A stretch of DNA of 64,000 nt from Cytobacillus oceanisediminis (GTDB lineage Bacteria > Bacillota > Bacilli > Bacillales > Cytobacillaceae). Where the stretch lies: NCBI RefSeq assembly GCF_004366035.1, contig NZ_SOEE01000008.1, forward strand, positions 71,989 through 135,988, in the 5' to 3' direction. The notes beneath the pieces were generated by a model. It was given only the letters and a program-made list of their open reading frames with translations, did no database searches and was not told the DNA's origin. This document shows positions 19,112-28,037 of this stretch, in pieces. Position 1 is the stretch's first letter. Each line of letters begins with the position of its first letter. The position numbers were made by a program, and so were the translations under genes.

Positions 19112-20896
19112 TTAAACTGTAAAACGTTCCGCGTCGATCAGTTTTTCCGATGCTTCACGCTTCTTTGCAATGACGTTGATTGGGGTGTGGCGGGTGAATT
19201 TGCGAAGTGCTGACATCATCATGCGCAGGGCATCGCCGTTTTCTACTGCCACAAGTGTTTCTTTTGCATCCTGCTCGATTTTGTTAAATGCTTCCTGGCA
19301 GAAGATTTGGGTGTAAAGAAGTTTTTGCTTGTTCTTTTCAAGTCCTGCTTTTTCAATAGCCTTTTCCGTACGAAGAACAACCGACTCCATTGCATAAGCA
19401 TTTGATATAATATCCGCAATGTTTACGAGTACTTCCTGCTCTTTTTCAAGAGCTTTTCCGTACTTTTGCGCTGCTAACCCAGCTGCAAGCAAGCCTATTT
19501 TCTTCGCGTTTTTCACCAGATATTTTTCCTGTGCAAGTGGCTCGTCACCAGGCTCTTCAGGCATCATCATCATAAGCTCTTCCTGCAGCGCCTGGGCTTT
19601 CTGGAATAAAGGAAGCTCTCCTTTTAGTGCTTTGCGGACGTACGTGCCTGGCACCAATAGACGATTGATTTCGTTGGTTCCTTCGAAAATGCGGTTAATG
19701 CGTGAATCACGGTAAGCTCTTTCAATCTCATATTCAGCCATGAAACCGTAGCCTCCGTGGATCTGAACGCCTTCATCTACTACGTAGTCAAGGACTTCCG
19801 TATTAAAGAATTTATTCATGGAGCATTCTATAGCATATTCAGCGATTGACTTCGCTACTTCTTTTCCATCTTTCACTTCTTCGTCCGAAAGCTTGCTCAT
19901 CCGGTCCTCAAATAATCCTACAGTCCGGTATACTGCACTTTCAGCGGCATATATCTTAGAAGCCATCGTCCCAAGTTTCTCTTTTGTCAAATTAAACTGT
20001 GAGATTGGTGTCTTAAACTGCTGGCGCTGATTGGCATATTGAACGGCAAGTTCGAATGCGCGCTTCGCACCGCCAACTGCTCCAACACCTAACTTATAGC
20101 GGCCAATATTTAAGATATTAAATGCAATCACATGTCCCTTGCCAAATTCACCAAGAAGGTTTTCCTTTGGCACCTGGGCATCTTCAAGAATTAACGTACG
20201 GGTAGAAGAGCTCTTAATTCCCATTTTCTTTTCTTCTGCTCCTACAGAAACACCTGAGAACTCTCTTTCTACGATGAATGCAGAGAAGTGTTCACCGTCA
20301 ATTTTTGCGTATACTACGAATACATCTGCGAAGCCTGCATTTGTTATCCATTGCTTTTCTCCGTTTAATACATAGTGCGTACCTTCAGCATTCAGCCTGG
20401 CAGTTGTTTTTGCTCCAAGAGCATCAGAACCAGAGCTTGGCTCCGTCAATGCATAGGCAGCAAGTTTTTCGCCAGTAGCCAGTGCAGGAAGGTATTTTTG
20501 CTTTTGTTCTTCATTTCCGAAAAGAACAATCGGAAGGGAACCAATTCCAACATGTGCACCGTGCGAGATGGAAAAACCGCCTGCACGCGCCATTTTCTCG
20601 GCTATAAGTGCAGAGCTTACTTTATCTAAAGCAAGTCCGCCGTATTCCTCTGGAACATCTGCGCCTAATAGTCCGAGGTCTCCAGCTTGCTTCAATAACT
20701 TTACCGAACGGTCAAATTCGTGGTTTTCCAGATGCTCAATTTGCGGAACAACTTCATTTACAACATAATCTTCAGTCGTCTTAGCAATCATAACCTGCTC
20801 ATCTGTATAGTCCTCAGGCGTAAAAACCCGGTCATAGGACACATCTTCTATTAAAAAGCTTCCGCCTTTGATAAGGTTTTCAGTTTGGTTTGACAT
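19112..20896 (-). CDS. fadE: Acyl-CoA dehydrogenase FadE
   Basis: 594 aa, the long acyl-CoA dehydrogenase form with a ~200-residue C-terminal extension found in Bacillus FadE (YusJ). It catalyses the first, FAD-dependent oxidation of beta-oxidation. Visible: the flavin/substrate segment YALTEPSSGSDA (about 150-161), WITNAGFADVFVV, GYGFMAEYEIERAYRDSR and the IFEGTNEINR motif near residue 400. The start has GGAGG upstream and lies 66 bases after fadA. Last gene of fadN-fadA-fadE. Confidence 0.95.
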   Translation of the reverse strand: MSNQTENLIKGGSFLIEDVSYDRVFTPEDYTDEQVMIAKTTEDYVVNEVVPQIEHLENHEFDRSVKLLKQAGDLGLLGADVPEEYGGLALDKVSSALIAEKMARAGGFSISHGAHVGIGSLPIVLFGNEEQKQKYLPALATGEKLAAYALTEPSSGSDALGAKTTARLNAEGTHYVLNGEKQWITNAGFADVFVVYAKIDGEHFSAFIVEREFSGVSVGAEEKKMGIKSSSTRTLILEDAQVPKENLLGEFGKGHVIAFNILNIGRYKLGVGAVGGAKRAFELAVQYANQRQQFKTPISQFNLTKEKLGTMASKIYAAESAVYRTVGLFEDRMSKLSDEEVKDGKEVAKSIAEYAIECSMNKFFNTEVLDYVVDEGVQIHGGYGFMAEYEIERAYRDSRINRIFEGTNEINRLLVPGTYVRKALKGELPLFQKAQALQEELMMMMPEEPGDEPLAQEKYLVKNAKKIGLLAAGLAAQKYGKALEKEQEVLVNIADIISNAYAMESVVLRTEKAIEKAGLEKNKQKLLYTQIFCQEAFNKIEQDAKETLVAVENGDALRMMMSALRKFTRHTPINVIAKKREASEKLIDAERFTV

Positions 20897-20962
20897 TTTC
20901 TTATTTCCTCCATTCTGTTTTTGCGGAGAAGCCTATGGCTTCTCTCCAAATTTCAGCTAATT

Positions 20963-22138
20963 TTATAAAAGTTCAAATACTCCGGCTGCGCCCATTCCGC
21001 CACCGATGCACATTGTTACAACCCCGAATTGCTGATTGCGGCGCTTCATTTCATGGATTAGAGATAGAGTTAGCTTGGCACCGGAACAGCCCAGCGGGTG
21101 TCCAAGTGCAATGGCCCCTCCATTAACATTTACTTTCTCTTCATCTAAGCCCAGCTCACGGATAATTTGAATGGATTGGGACGCAAAAGCTTCATTCAAT
21201 TCAAATAAACCGATATCCGAAAGCTCCAGCCCTGCAAGCTTTAACGCTTTAGGTATGGCCACAACTGGACCAACACCCATGATTTCAGGAGGAACACCGC
21301 CTACTGCAAAGCTTCTGAATTTAGCCATTGGCTTCAATCCAGAAGACTCCGCCTTTTCCCGGTCCATTACCATTACTGCTGCAGCTCCATCACTTGTCTG
21401 TGATGAATTCCCAGCTGTGACACTGCCGGTTACCGAGAATGCCGGACGCAGTTTTCCGAGTGTTTCAACTGTGGAATCTGCACGGACGCCTTCATCCTGG
21501 CGGAACTGGATTGTTTTTTCTTTAAGCTTGTTGTCTTTCCCAACGGATCTATACGTTACGTCTACTGGCACAATTTCATCTTCAAATTTGCCTTCCTGGA
21601 TTGCCTGCGCAGCCCTCTGATGACTTCTGACCGCAAATGCATCCTGGTCTTCTCGTGTAATGCCATACTTCTTTGCAACTTCTTCAGCTGTATGCCCCAT
21701 ACCCATATAGTATTGGGGGGCTGTTTCGGCAAGTTTGGCATTCGGGCGGACTACATGCCCCATCATCGGCACAAGGCTCATAGATTCCGCTCCGCCCGCA
21801 ATGATTGTATCCGCATGGCCAATCATGATTTTTTCAGCTGCATAAGCAATTGCCTGCAGGCCTGAAGAACAATAGCGATTAATTGTTATCCCCGGCACTT
21901 CGTGTGAAAGTCCGGCAAGAGCCCCGATATTCCTTGCCATATTCAGCCCCTGTTCTGCTTCAGGCATAGAACAGCCTATAATTAAATCATCGATGTTTCC
22001 TTCATAATTTCCTGCGCGCTTAAGGGTTTCCTTTACTACAAGCGCACCTAAGTCATCCGGCCTGACGTTTGCAAGCGAACCTTTTTTGGCTTTTCCAACC
22101 GGTGTCCTGGCACCTGCAACTATTACCGCTTCTCTCAT
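20963..22138 (-). CDS. fadA: Acetyl-CoA acyltransferase (3-ketoacyl-CoA thiolase) FadA
   Basis: 391 aa thiolase, the last step of the beta-oxidation spiral. The nucleophile is Cys90 in [12 protein letters not shown]; the two other active-site motifs are [19 protein letters not shown] (His) and [10 protein letters not shown] (Cys) near the C-terminus. The start ATG has GAGAGGG upstream and lies 40 bases after the fadN stop. Works in series with FadN, whose hydroxyacyl-CoA dehydrogenase product is its substrate. Confidence 0.96.
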   Translation of the reverse strand: MREAVIVAGARTPVGKAKKGSLANVRPDDLGALVVKETLKRAGNYEGNIDDLIIGCSMPEAEQGLNMARNIGALAGLSHEVPGITINRYCSSGLQAIAYAAEKIMIGHADTIIAGGAESMSLVPMMGHVVRPNAKLAETAPQYYMGMGHTAEEVAKKYGITREDQDAFAVRSHQRAAQAIQEGKFEDEIVPVDVTYRSVGKDNKLKEKTIQFRQDEGVRADSTVETLGKLRPAFSVTGSVTAGNSSQTSDGAAAVMVMDREKAESSGLKPMAKFRSFAVGGVPPEIMGVGPVVAIPKALKLAGLELSDIGLFELNEAFASQSIQIIRELGLDEEKVNVNGGAIALGHPLGCSGAKLTLSLIHEMKRRNQQFGVVTMCIGGGMGAAGVFELL

Positions 22139-22178
22139 TATTTTCCCTCTCTTTCTCTTAATGTCTCAATCTATTACT

Positions 22179-24563
22179 TTAATTGCGCAACGGCTTCCCT
22201 TTTAAAAGCATGTGCTGCATCCGCTGCTGTGATTTCGGTTCAGCTACAAGGCTTAAGAATGCTTCTCGCTCCAAGTCAAGCAAATATTGTTCATCCACTT
22301 CTGTACCGTATGGCACTTTTCCGCCTGCGATTACATAAGCAAGTTTTTTAGCGATTTTTAGATCATGCTCTGAGATATACCCTGAGTAGAGCATTGCCTG
22401 CGCTCCAAGCAGAAGTGTTGCATATCCTGTTTCGCCGACAACCGGCACCTTTTTCCTGACAGGAGGCTTATAGCCTTTTTTGTGCAGAGCAAGAACTGCC
22501 TGCTTTGCATCATAAAGGAGATGGTCCCCATTCATACTGATGCCATCTGCCAGGTTCAGGAAGTTATTATCCCTGGCTTCCTCGCCTGATGTTGAAACCT
22601 TTGCCATTGCAATCGATTCAAACACTTTATTGGCAACCTTTTGAAGGTCAAATTCCACACCATTTGGCATGTTTTCAAGATGCTTAATATAGAGCTCCTT
22701 GTTTCCGCTTCCTCCTGGGATCAGGCCTACCCCCACTTCAACAAGTCCCATATATGTTTCGCTCGCTGCCTGAATATGTGCTGCCGGCAGACAAACCTCA
22801 GCCCCGCCGCCAAGCGTCATGCCAAATGGAGCAGCAACAACCGGTTTCGCACTGTACTTAATTTTCATCATGGCATTCTGGAACTGACGGACTACCATAT
22901 CCAGTTCATATATATTGTCATCCTGCGCTTCCATGAGGATCATTCCGAGGTTGGCGCCTACACAGAAATTTTTGCCCTGATTCCCGATAACAAGCCCTTT
23001 GTAGTTCTTCTCCACTTCATCCACTGCAAAGTTGATCATTTGGATTATATCCAGTCCAATGGCATTGCTTTGTGAATGGAATTCAAGCAGTGCAACATCA
23101 TCGCCTAAATCAATCAGGCTTGCACCGGTATTCTTTTTAATAACACCTTTTTGTTTCTTAAGGTGTTTCAAATTGATTGCTTTAGGGTTTTCCTCGATTA
23201 ATCTGTACTCGCCATTATGATAGAAATATTGCTTGCCTTCCTCTTCTTTATAGAAGGAACTAAAGCCTTTTTCCTGCATATCCTTTACCCATGCCGGAAC
23301 TTCCTCACCTGCATCTTCCATCTTCTGAACAGATTTCCCTACACCAATGGCATCCCAGGTTTCGAATGGCCCCATTTCCCAGCCAAAGCCCCATTTCATC
23401 GCTTTGTCTATTGCTGTTACATCATCAGCTATTTCGCCAAGTAATTGAGCCGAGTAAAGAAGAGCCGGACTCAGGATGTTCCACAATAATTGGCCTGCAC
23501 GATCGTTAGAATATACAAGCGCTTTCAATTTTGCAGGAGTGCCTTTTTCCTGCTTGCTCAATTCCGTCGAAGCTGTCTTAAGCTTTTTGCGCGGATCGTA
23601 TTCCAGAGATTCAGGATTCAGCTCAAGAATCTCTTTGCCCTTCTTCAAGAAAAATCCTTGCCCTGACTTGCTTCCAAGCCAGCCTTTTTCCTGCATCACT
23701 TTCATAAAGCCCGGAACTTCAAATACTTGCTTTTCTTTCCCCTCCACCTGGTCATAAACATTGTTTGCCACGTGTATAAATGTATCAAGCCCTACTACAT
23801 CAAGTGTTCTGAATGTAGCACTTTTCGGCCGGCCAATCAGCGGACCAGTTATAGAATCTACTTCACCGATACTGTACCCGCCCTTTAGCATCTCCTGCAC
23901 TGTAACCAGCAGGCCATAAGTGCCGATTCGGTTGGCGATAAAGTTTGGTGTATCTTTAGCTTCAACTACTCCTTTTCCAAGTACATCTTCTCCAAATTGC
24001 TTCATAAATGACAGCACTTCAGAAGAAGTGTTTTTAGTAGGTATGACCTCAAGAAGCTTTAAGTAGCGAGGGGGATTAAAGAAATGTGTTCCAAGAAAGT
24101 GTTTTTGGAAATCTTCCGAGCGCCCTTCTGACATTGCTTCTACAGATATTCCAGACGTATTGGAGCTGACGATGCTTCCAGGCTTGCGGGATTGGTCCAC
24201 CTTTTCAAAAACCTGTTTCTTTATGGCGAGGTTCTCCACAACCACTTCAATAATCCAATCGACATCCTTTAGACGCTCCATGTCATCTTCAAAGTTCCCT
24301 GCCTCAACTAACGCAATATTCTTTTTGGCGGTTAATGGAGCCGGTTTTTGCTTTAATAATTTTTGGCGGTTTCCTTCACTGATTCGATTGCGGACTGCTT
24401 TATCTTCAAGAGTAAGCCCCTTTGCCTTTTCAGCATCCGTTAATTCGCGAGGCGCGATATCCAATAATAATGTCGGGATTCCGATATTGGCCAGATGGGC
24501 TGCGATCCCTGAACCCATGACTCCTGAGCCTAAAACTGCCGCCTTCTTTATTTGTTGGATCAA
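22179..24563 (-). CDS. fadN: FadN: 3-hydroxyacyl-CoA dehydrogenase / enoyl-CoA hydratase fusion
   Basis: 794 aa from a TTG start at 24563, chosen because AAAGGGGG lies just upstream; a longer frame to 24602 would run into the FadR operator. The N-terminal half is an NAD-dependent dehydrogenase (GSGVMGSGIAAHLA at about 11-24, THFFNPPRYLKLLEV, NFIANRIGTYG). The enoyl-CoA hydratase/crotonase domain is C-terminal, about residues 490-700 (FGMTLGGGAEVCL, VGLIPGGSGNKE). This order, dehydrogenase first, is the YusL/FadN type rather than E. coli FadB. First gene of the operon. Confidence 0.95.
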   Translation of the reverse strand: MIQQIKKAAVLGSGVMGSGIAAHLANIGIPTLLLDIAPRELTDAEKAKGLTLEDKAVRNRISEGNRQKLLKQKPAPLTAKKNIALVEAGNFEDDMERLKDVDWIIEVVVENLAIKKQVFEKVDQSRKPGSIVSSNTSGISVEAMSEGRSEDFQKHFLGTHFFNPPRYLKLLEVIPTKNTSSEVLSFMKQFGEDVLGKGVVEAKDTPNFIANRIGTYGLLVTVQEMLKGGYSIGEVDSITGPLIGRPKSATFRTLDVVGLDTFIHVANNVYDQVEGKEKQVFEVPGFMKVMQEKGWLGSKSGQGFFLKKGKEILELNPESLEYDPRKKLKTASTELSKQEKGTPAKLKALVYSNDRAGQLLWNILSPALLYSAQLLGEIADDVTAIDKAMKWGFGWEMGPFETWDAIGVGKSVQKMEDAGEEVPAWVKDMQEKGFSSFYKEEEGKQYFYHNGEYRLIEENPKAINLKHLKKQKGVIKKNTGASLIDLGDDVALLEFHSQSNAIGLDIIQMINFAVDEVEKNYKGLVIGNQGKNFCVGANLGMILMEAQDDNIYELDMVVRQFQNAMMKIKYSAKPVVAAPFGMTLGGGAEVCLPAAHIQAASETYMGLVEVGVGLIPGGSGNKELYIKHLENMPNGVEFDLQKVANKVFESIAMAKVSTSGEEARDNNFLNLADGISMNGDHLLYDAKQAVLALHKKGYKPPVRKKVPVVGETGYATLLLGAQAMLYSGYISEHDLKIAKKLAYVIAGGKVPYGTEVDEQYLLDLEREAFLSLVAEPKSQQRMQHMLLKGKPLRN

Positions 24564-24587
24564 CTTTATTTCCCCCTTTAACTTTTT

Positions 24588-24606
24588 TGAATGAATACTC
24601 ATTCAT
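24588..24606. promoter_or_regulatory. FadR operator upstream of fadN
   Basis: The palindrome TGAATGAATACTCATTCAT matches the B. subtilis FadR box (TGAATGAMTANTCATTCA). It lies between the fadN promoter and the start codon, a position where bound FadR blocks transcription until long-chain acyl-CoA releases it. No fadR gene is in the window. Confidence 0.9.
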
Positions 24607-24658
24607 TTTATTCTCAAAAAAAATATGCATCTCTTCTGAATGAGTTCTGTTAGTTATA

Positions 24659-24687
24659 ACTATAAAATATTTGCAAAATTTACGCAA
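24659..24687 (-). promoter_or_regulatory. Candidate sigma-A promoter of fadNAE
   Basis: On the minus strand TTGCGT (24687-24682) and TATAGT (24664-24659) are separated by exactly 17 bases. Transcription would start near 24652, so the FadR box is inside the leader. Confidence 0.65.
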
Positions 24688-24827
24688 TGATTTTAAGCGG
24701 AAATTTAAAAATGTTTTGAAATTTTCCGCACCCCTGCTGTAATTTATATTTTTTATGCGCAATGTAAATAAGTGTTTTGGACACTCTAAAAAGGAAACAT
24801 TTTTTGTTCGTTACGGAGGTGAATGAA

Positions 24828-24959
24828 ATGGGAAAAATGAAAAAAGATCCTTCCAAAGCAGGAGTCAGCGCTGCAAGTGTCCAGGGAGATGCGGGTCCTA
24901 CCGTTGAAAGGCAAGGGCCTAAAAAAAGGAATAGCCAAAATAATCAATATAAGCGATAA
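24828..24959 (+). CDS. yuzL: YuzL family small protein
   Basis: 43 aa; the ATG at 24828 has an ideal GGAGGTGA site 6 bases upstream. The basic, unstructured sequence contains KKDPSKAGVSAASVQGDAG and ends NSQNNQYKR, the pattern of the YuzL family, which lies beside yusL (fadN) in B. subtilis. It resembles small spore proteins in composition (no cysteine, many K/N/Q/G); a spore-related role is inferred only. Confidence 0.8.
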   Translation: MGKMKKDPSKAGVSAASVQGDAGPTVERQGPKKRNSQNNQYKR

Positions 24960-25117
24960 CCCGCTGTTTAAAGGGTGGCAGCCGTCAGCCTTTTATAGTT
25001 TCCATTATCTAGATAAATAATTCATCTTCTGCAGAATAGCAATTGTTTTTCAGAGGAAAGATATCCTCGAAAAGAATTACAGCTATTATAGCGCTAAAAG
25101 AATTGGAGGGACAATTA

Positions 25118-25390
25118 ATGCAACAGCAAAATATGAATATGCAGAACCAGCAGGGCATTATGCAGCAGCCTCCTGCTGTAATTTCCACTAAGGATGCCCT
25201 TTACTTAACAGATATGCTTACCTGGAACCTTCTCGCCTGTAAAAAAGCGCATTTTTACGCTCAGCAGTGCCAGGACCAGGAGCTAAAAACACACTTCGAG
25301 CAATGCGGCCAAATGCACCAGCGTCACTACGAACAGCTGCTTGCTCATTTAAACCAGCAAAATCAGCAGAACTTTATGGGAATGCAATAG
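25118..25390 (+). CDS. CotF-like spore coat protein, short
   Basis: 90 aa from the ATG at 25118 with GGAGGG 8 bases upstream. The ends are rich in Gln/Asn/Met (MQQQNMNMQNQQGIMQQ, NQQNQQNFMGMQ); the centre is a helical segment ISTKDALYLTDMLTWNLLACKKAHFYAQQC typical of the CotF/YusN coat family. Likely made in the mother cell late in sporulation and assembled into the coat. It probably forms an operon with the next coat gene, 15 bases downstream. A YusN orthology is likely by position. Confidence 0.7.
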   Translation: MQQQNMNMQNQQGIMQQPPAVISTKDALYLTDMLTWNLLACKKAHFYAQQCQDQELKTHFEQCGQMHQRHYEQLLAHLNQQNQQNFMGMQ

Positions 25391-25405
25391 GAAGGAGCCT
25401 TGAAA

Positions 25406-25753
25406 ATGAACCAGAACCAGAATCCAAATACGATTCAAAATCCTGAGACACAGATAAATAAAACTCCGCAAATGAATGAGCGGGATTTTACAAATGATAT
25501 TTTATCTACAGAAAAATATATGACAGATGCCTATTCTGTCGCCCTGAATGAGGCAAGCCATCAGAGCCTTTATCAGGATATTCTTGCGGCTTTTAACGAT
25601 ACACAAAACCAGCAGAGAGAATTTTATAACCTAATGTTTAAAAAAGGCTGGTATAAGGTTGAACCGGCTGATCAGCAGAAGCTTCAGCAATCTTATCAGC
25701 AGTTCCAGGGCTATACAAATCAATTGCCATATGGCAATGGTCAGATGCAATAA
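25406..25753 (+). CDS. CotF family spore coat protein
   Basis: 115 aa from the ATG at 25406; a TTG two codons earlier lies too close to the GGAG site. After a Gln/Asn-rich N-terminus the coat domain reads MNERDFTNDILSTEKYMTDAYSVALNEASHQSLYQDILAAFNDTQNQQREFYNLMFKKGWYK when read in segments; the EKYMTDAYS and F.KGWY.V motifs define the CotF fold (helical, ferritin-like bundle). Tandem with a second coat gene. Its TAA stop codon directly abuts a dispersed repeat copy. Confidence 0.85.
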   Translation: MNQNQNPNTIQNPETQINKTPQMNERDFTNDILSTEKYMTDAYSVALNEASHQSLYQDILAAFNDTQNQQREFYNLMFKKGWYKVEPADQQKLQQSYQQFQGYTNQLPYGNGQMQ

Positions 25754-26026
25754 GAAAAGCGGTAGCGCCTTGCCCGCGAAGGAACGCAGACTAAGAACGC
25801 CACGTCCTCCAAAAGCTGCCACTTTCGGCCGTGCGACGTTTATGCTGACGACATTCCTTGTCCTGCGGGCCTCAAGCACAAGTCGAGCCTCACGGAAAGG
25901 CGTTCTTTGCCTTTTCGGGAAGCGTACGCAGGGACGGCAGGCATAAGAGGGTCCTGTAAAAAGGCCATCTTCCTTCTGAAAGGAAAATGGCTTATGACCC
26001 GAGTCCCAAGAAGCCGGAGCTAGTCA
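25754..26026 (+). repeat. Dispersed repeat, copy 3 (long, diverged)
   Basis: Starts GAAAAGCGGTAGCGCC directly after the TAA stop of the coat gene and ends GCCGGAGCTAGTCAAG. The ~270-base interior is GC-rich and contains complementary stretches (GGAACGCAGAC, AAAGGCGTTC, CTTTTCGGG). There is no coding potential on either strand that I trust. Confidence 0.65.
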
Positions 26027-26075
26027 AGCTTGAGACCTCGTGGGAATGATCGAATCTGCACACTTCAATAAAACA

Positions 26076-26110
26076 AAAACCGCTGCTTTTTTATCTGCAG
26101 CGGCTTTTTA
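26076..26110 (-). terminator. Rho-independent terminator of the siderophore transport operon
   Basis: AAAGCCGCTGCAG/GCAGCGGTTT stem followed by a T-rich tail on the minus strand, after yusU. Confidence 0.85.
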
Positions 26111-26127
26111 GATCCTAAAACCATTAT

Positions 26128-26373
26128 CTATTTTTTGCTTCTCATCTCTTCATTCATAGTTTTAATTTCAGCGATCAGAGCCTTCATTTCTTCTTTAGCA
26201 TCAGGATATGTATCATTCCAGTGCTTAGCTAAAGGAGGCATGGATTTAGCAATAAAAGAGTACAGCGCCCAGGCTTCAACCTTTTCCTTTAACTCAGGGG
26301 CGGTCTCGCCGACAAGTAGTTCGGTATATTTTTCAAGCAGGCCATCCAGCTGTTCCCTTAACTTCTCATTCAT
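26128..26373 (-). CDS. yusU: YusU family protein (DUF2573)
   Basis: 81 aa, starting [22 protein letters not shown] with AGGAGG upstream. The sequence is all-helical and acidic, without known motifs (AWALYSFIAKSMPPLAKHWND is the conserved core). Its start overlaps the end of the Fe-S reductase gene by 8 bases, so it is translated from the siderophore operon. In B. subtilis yusU and yusV are also adjacent. Function unknown; a role in iron uptake is suggested by position only. Confidence 0.8.
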   Translation of the reverse strand: MNEKLREQLDGLLEKYTELLVGETAPELKEKVEAWALYSFIAKSMPPLAKHWNDTYPDAKEEMKALIAEIKTMNEEMRSKK

Positions 26374-27133
26374 CGCGATTCCTCCTATTTATATTGCAGG
26401 CCTGAGGACATGTGCCGCATCGTTTACCGCTGCTGGTCAAATAGGAATAGCAGCATGTTTTTCTTGGCCGTACAGTTTTGCCAGTTCTTTCAATCAGTAT
26501 TTTCTTGCTGTCATATTTCCTTATGGGATTAGAACTTTCACAGCCGAACAAATTGCCTGAAGCCTCTTCCTTGATAAACTTAAAATCTTCAGCCGCCCTC
26601 TCCGCATGTGTTTCAAAAGGTAAAATCTTTTCGTAAAGCCAGAAGATATAGATCGCTATATTCTCCCAAAGAATTAGTTTAGAAACATTTGCTTCTTTTG
26701 CTATTCTACTTAACAACGGAAAGATATGGCCATTAAAAAGAGATCGCACAGCGTCCTCTCTCCATTTCTCCCTTTCCGTCTCAACGCCTTGGCCTTGAAG
26801 GTGAATAAAATGGAAACCGGGAAGCCATAGTCCATCTTTTTCCTGACTGGCAAATGTTATATTTTCATGCCGGATATCCATTTTTAAATTCCAGGACGTC
26901 ATGCTATACAAGTAAATTACAGGCAGAAAGGCATATCTTTTCATTAAGATAGAAGCTGCCGTTTTATGATCATTCGCTCCTATATGAATTTTCACTTTAT
27001 CCAGGTATGGACCAGTCAGACTGGTATCCAGGAGATTTTTCACTTCAATTGTTAAAGGAGATCCTTCCCCTGAATCCTGGGCAAGTCTGAATTGCCCGAG
27101 AGCTTCTGCCTGTTCTCCTGTTAATTTAATCAT
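26366..27133 (-). CDS. FhuF-like ferric-siderophore reductase, [2Fe-2S] type
   Basis: 255 aa from the ATG at 27133, which overlaps the upstream ATPase stop codon (ATGA). The C-terminus carries the FhuF-type cysteine cluster CCYSYL...RCGTCP, where four cysteines (two adjacent, then CxxC) bind a [2Fe-2S] centre. The central region has [20 protein letters not shown] and [13 protein letters not shown], as in this family. It probably reduces Fe(III) released from the siderophore in the cytosol. Placed within the ABC transporter operon, consistent with that role. The longer frame to 27259 runs through the ATPase gene. Confidence 0.8.
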   Translation of the reverse strand: MIKLTGEQAEALGQFRLAQDSGEGSPLTIEVKNLLDTSLTGPYLDKVKIHIGANDHKTAASILMKRYAFLPVIYLYSMTSWNLKMDIRHENITFASQEKDGLWLPGFHFIHLQGQGVETEREKWREDAVRSLFNGHIFPLLSRIAKEANVSKLILWENIAIYIFWLYEKILPFETHAERAAEDFKFIKEEASGNLFGCESSNPIRKYDSKKILIERTGKTVRPRKTCCYSYLTSSGKRCGTCPQACNINRRNRDE

Positions 27134-27954
27134 CCCTGGAATCCTTGCCCTTTTAAAATACATCTCCCTTTTCCATAAGGAATGCATAGCGGTGTACCGA
27201 ATAATGGGTCTATCGTCACTTCGCATTCCATGCCAAATACGTTTTTGACTAATCCGCAATTGATGACATGTTCGGGCTTCCCCTGAGCAAAAACCTTCTG
27301 CTCTTTTATGGCAACAATATTATGAGCATAGCGGCAGGCCAAATTCAGATCATGCAGCACCATAACGATGGTACGCTTTTCCTTTTCATTTAATTCAAAT
27401 AATAAATCCAGTATTTCAATTTGATGGGTCATATCTAAATAGGTAGTTGGCTCATCAAGCAGAATCGTATCAGTATCCTGAGCCAAAGTCATGGCAATCC
27501 ATGCGCGCTGGCGCTGTCCGCCGGATAATGAATCGACTGTCCGGTCTCTCAATTCTTCCATGCCTGTAGCTTTTAATGCATTTCTGACCTTTAATTCATC
27601 TTCAGTAGACCATTGCTTCAGCCATGTTTGATAAGGGTACCGCCCCTGTTTGACAAGCTGAAGCACTGTTAGTCCTTCTGGAGCAGAAGGGGATTGGGGC
27701 AGAATCGCCATTTTTCTGGCAACATCTTTCGTTGAAAGTCTGGCTATAGCCTCACCTTCTAATAAAACGGCACCTGATTTCGGTTTTAGCAGCCGGGCAA
27801 TGGACCTAAGCAGTGTCGATTTTCCGCAGCCATTTCCACCGATAAATACCGTGATTTCTCCCTTAGGAATTTCTAAGTCCAGCTCATTAATAATAATGGT
27901 GTCTCCGTAAGACAAGGTTAAGTCTTTTGTTGCGATCGCTTGCCCTGCTGTCAT
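27130..27954 (-). CDS. yusV: Siderophore ABC transporter ATP-binding protein (YusV-like)
   Basis: 274 aa, FecE/FhuC class. Walker A is [11 protein letters not shown] (about 38-48), signature [17 protein letters not shown], Walker [13 protein letters not shown], and the H-loop in [12 protein letters not shown]. In B. subtilis YusV energises several siderophore permeases. The start has AAAGGAGAGG upstream. Third gene after the two permeases; about 80 bases separate it from the second one. Its end overlaps the Fe-S reductase gene. Confidence 0.92.
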   Translation of the reverse strand: MTAGQAIATKDLTLSYGDTIIINELDLEIPKGEITVFIGGNGCGKSTLLRSIARLLKPKSGAVLLEGEAIARLSTKDVARKMAILPQSPSAPEGLTVLQLVKQGRYPYQTWLKQWSTEDELKVRNALKATGMEELRDRTVDSLSGGQRQRAWIAMTLAQDTDTILLDEPTTYLDMTHQIEILDLLFELNEKEKRTIVMVLHDLNLACRYAHNIVAIKEQKVFAQGKPEHVINCGLVKNVFGMECEVTIDPLFGTPLCIPYGKGRCILKGQGFQG

Positions 27955-28037
27955 TTTCTGCCCTCTCCTTTTCCTTAATATCTATATCTTTAGGCTATCC
28001 ACTTACTAGTTCGATACGAGTTTCAAGCATTTCCAGC

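Noticed and set aside
19640..19665. GTGCCTGGCACC palindrome in fadE resembling the intergenic repeat
   Set aside because: It encodes the conserved VPGT residues in frame, so protein constraint explains it.
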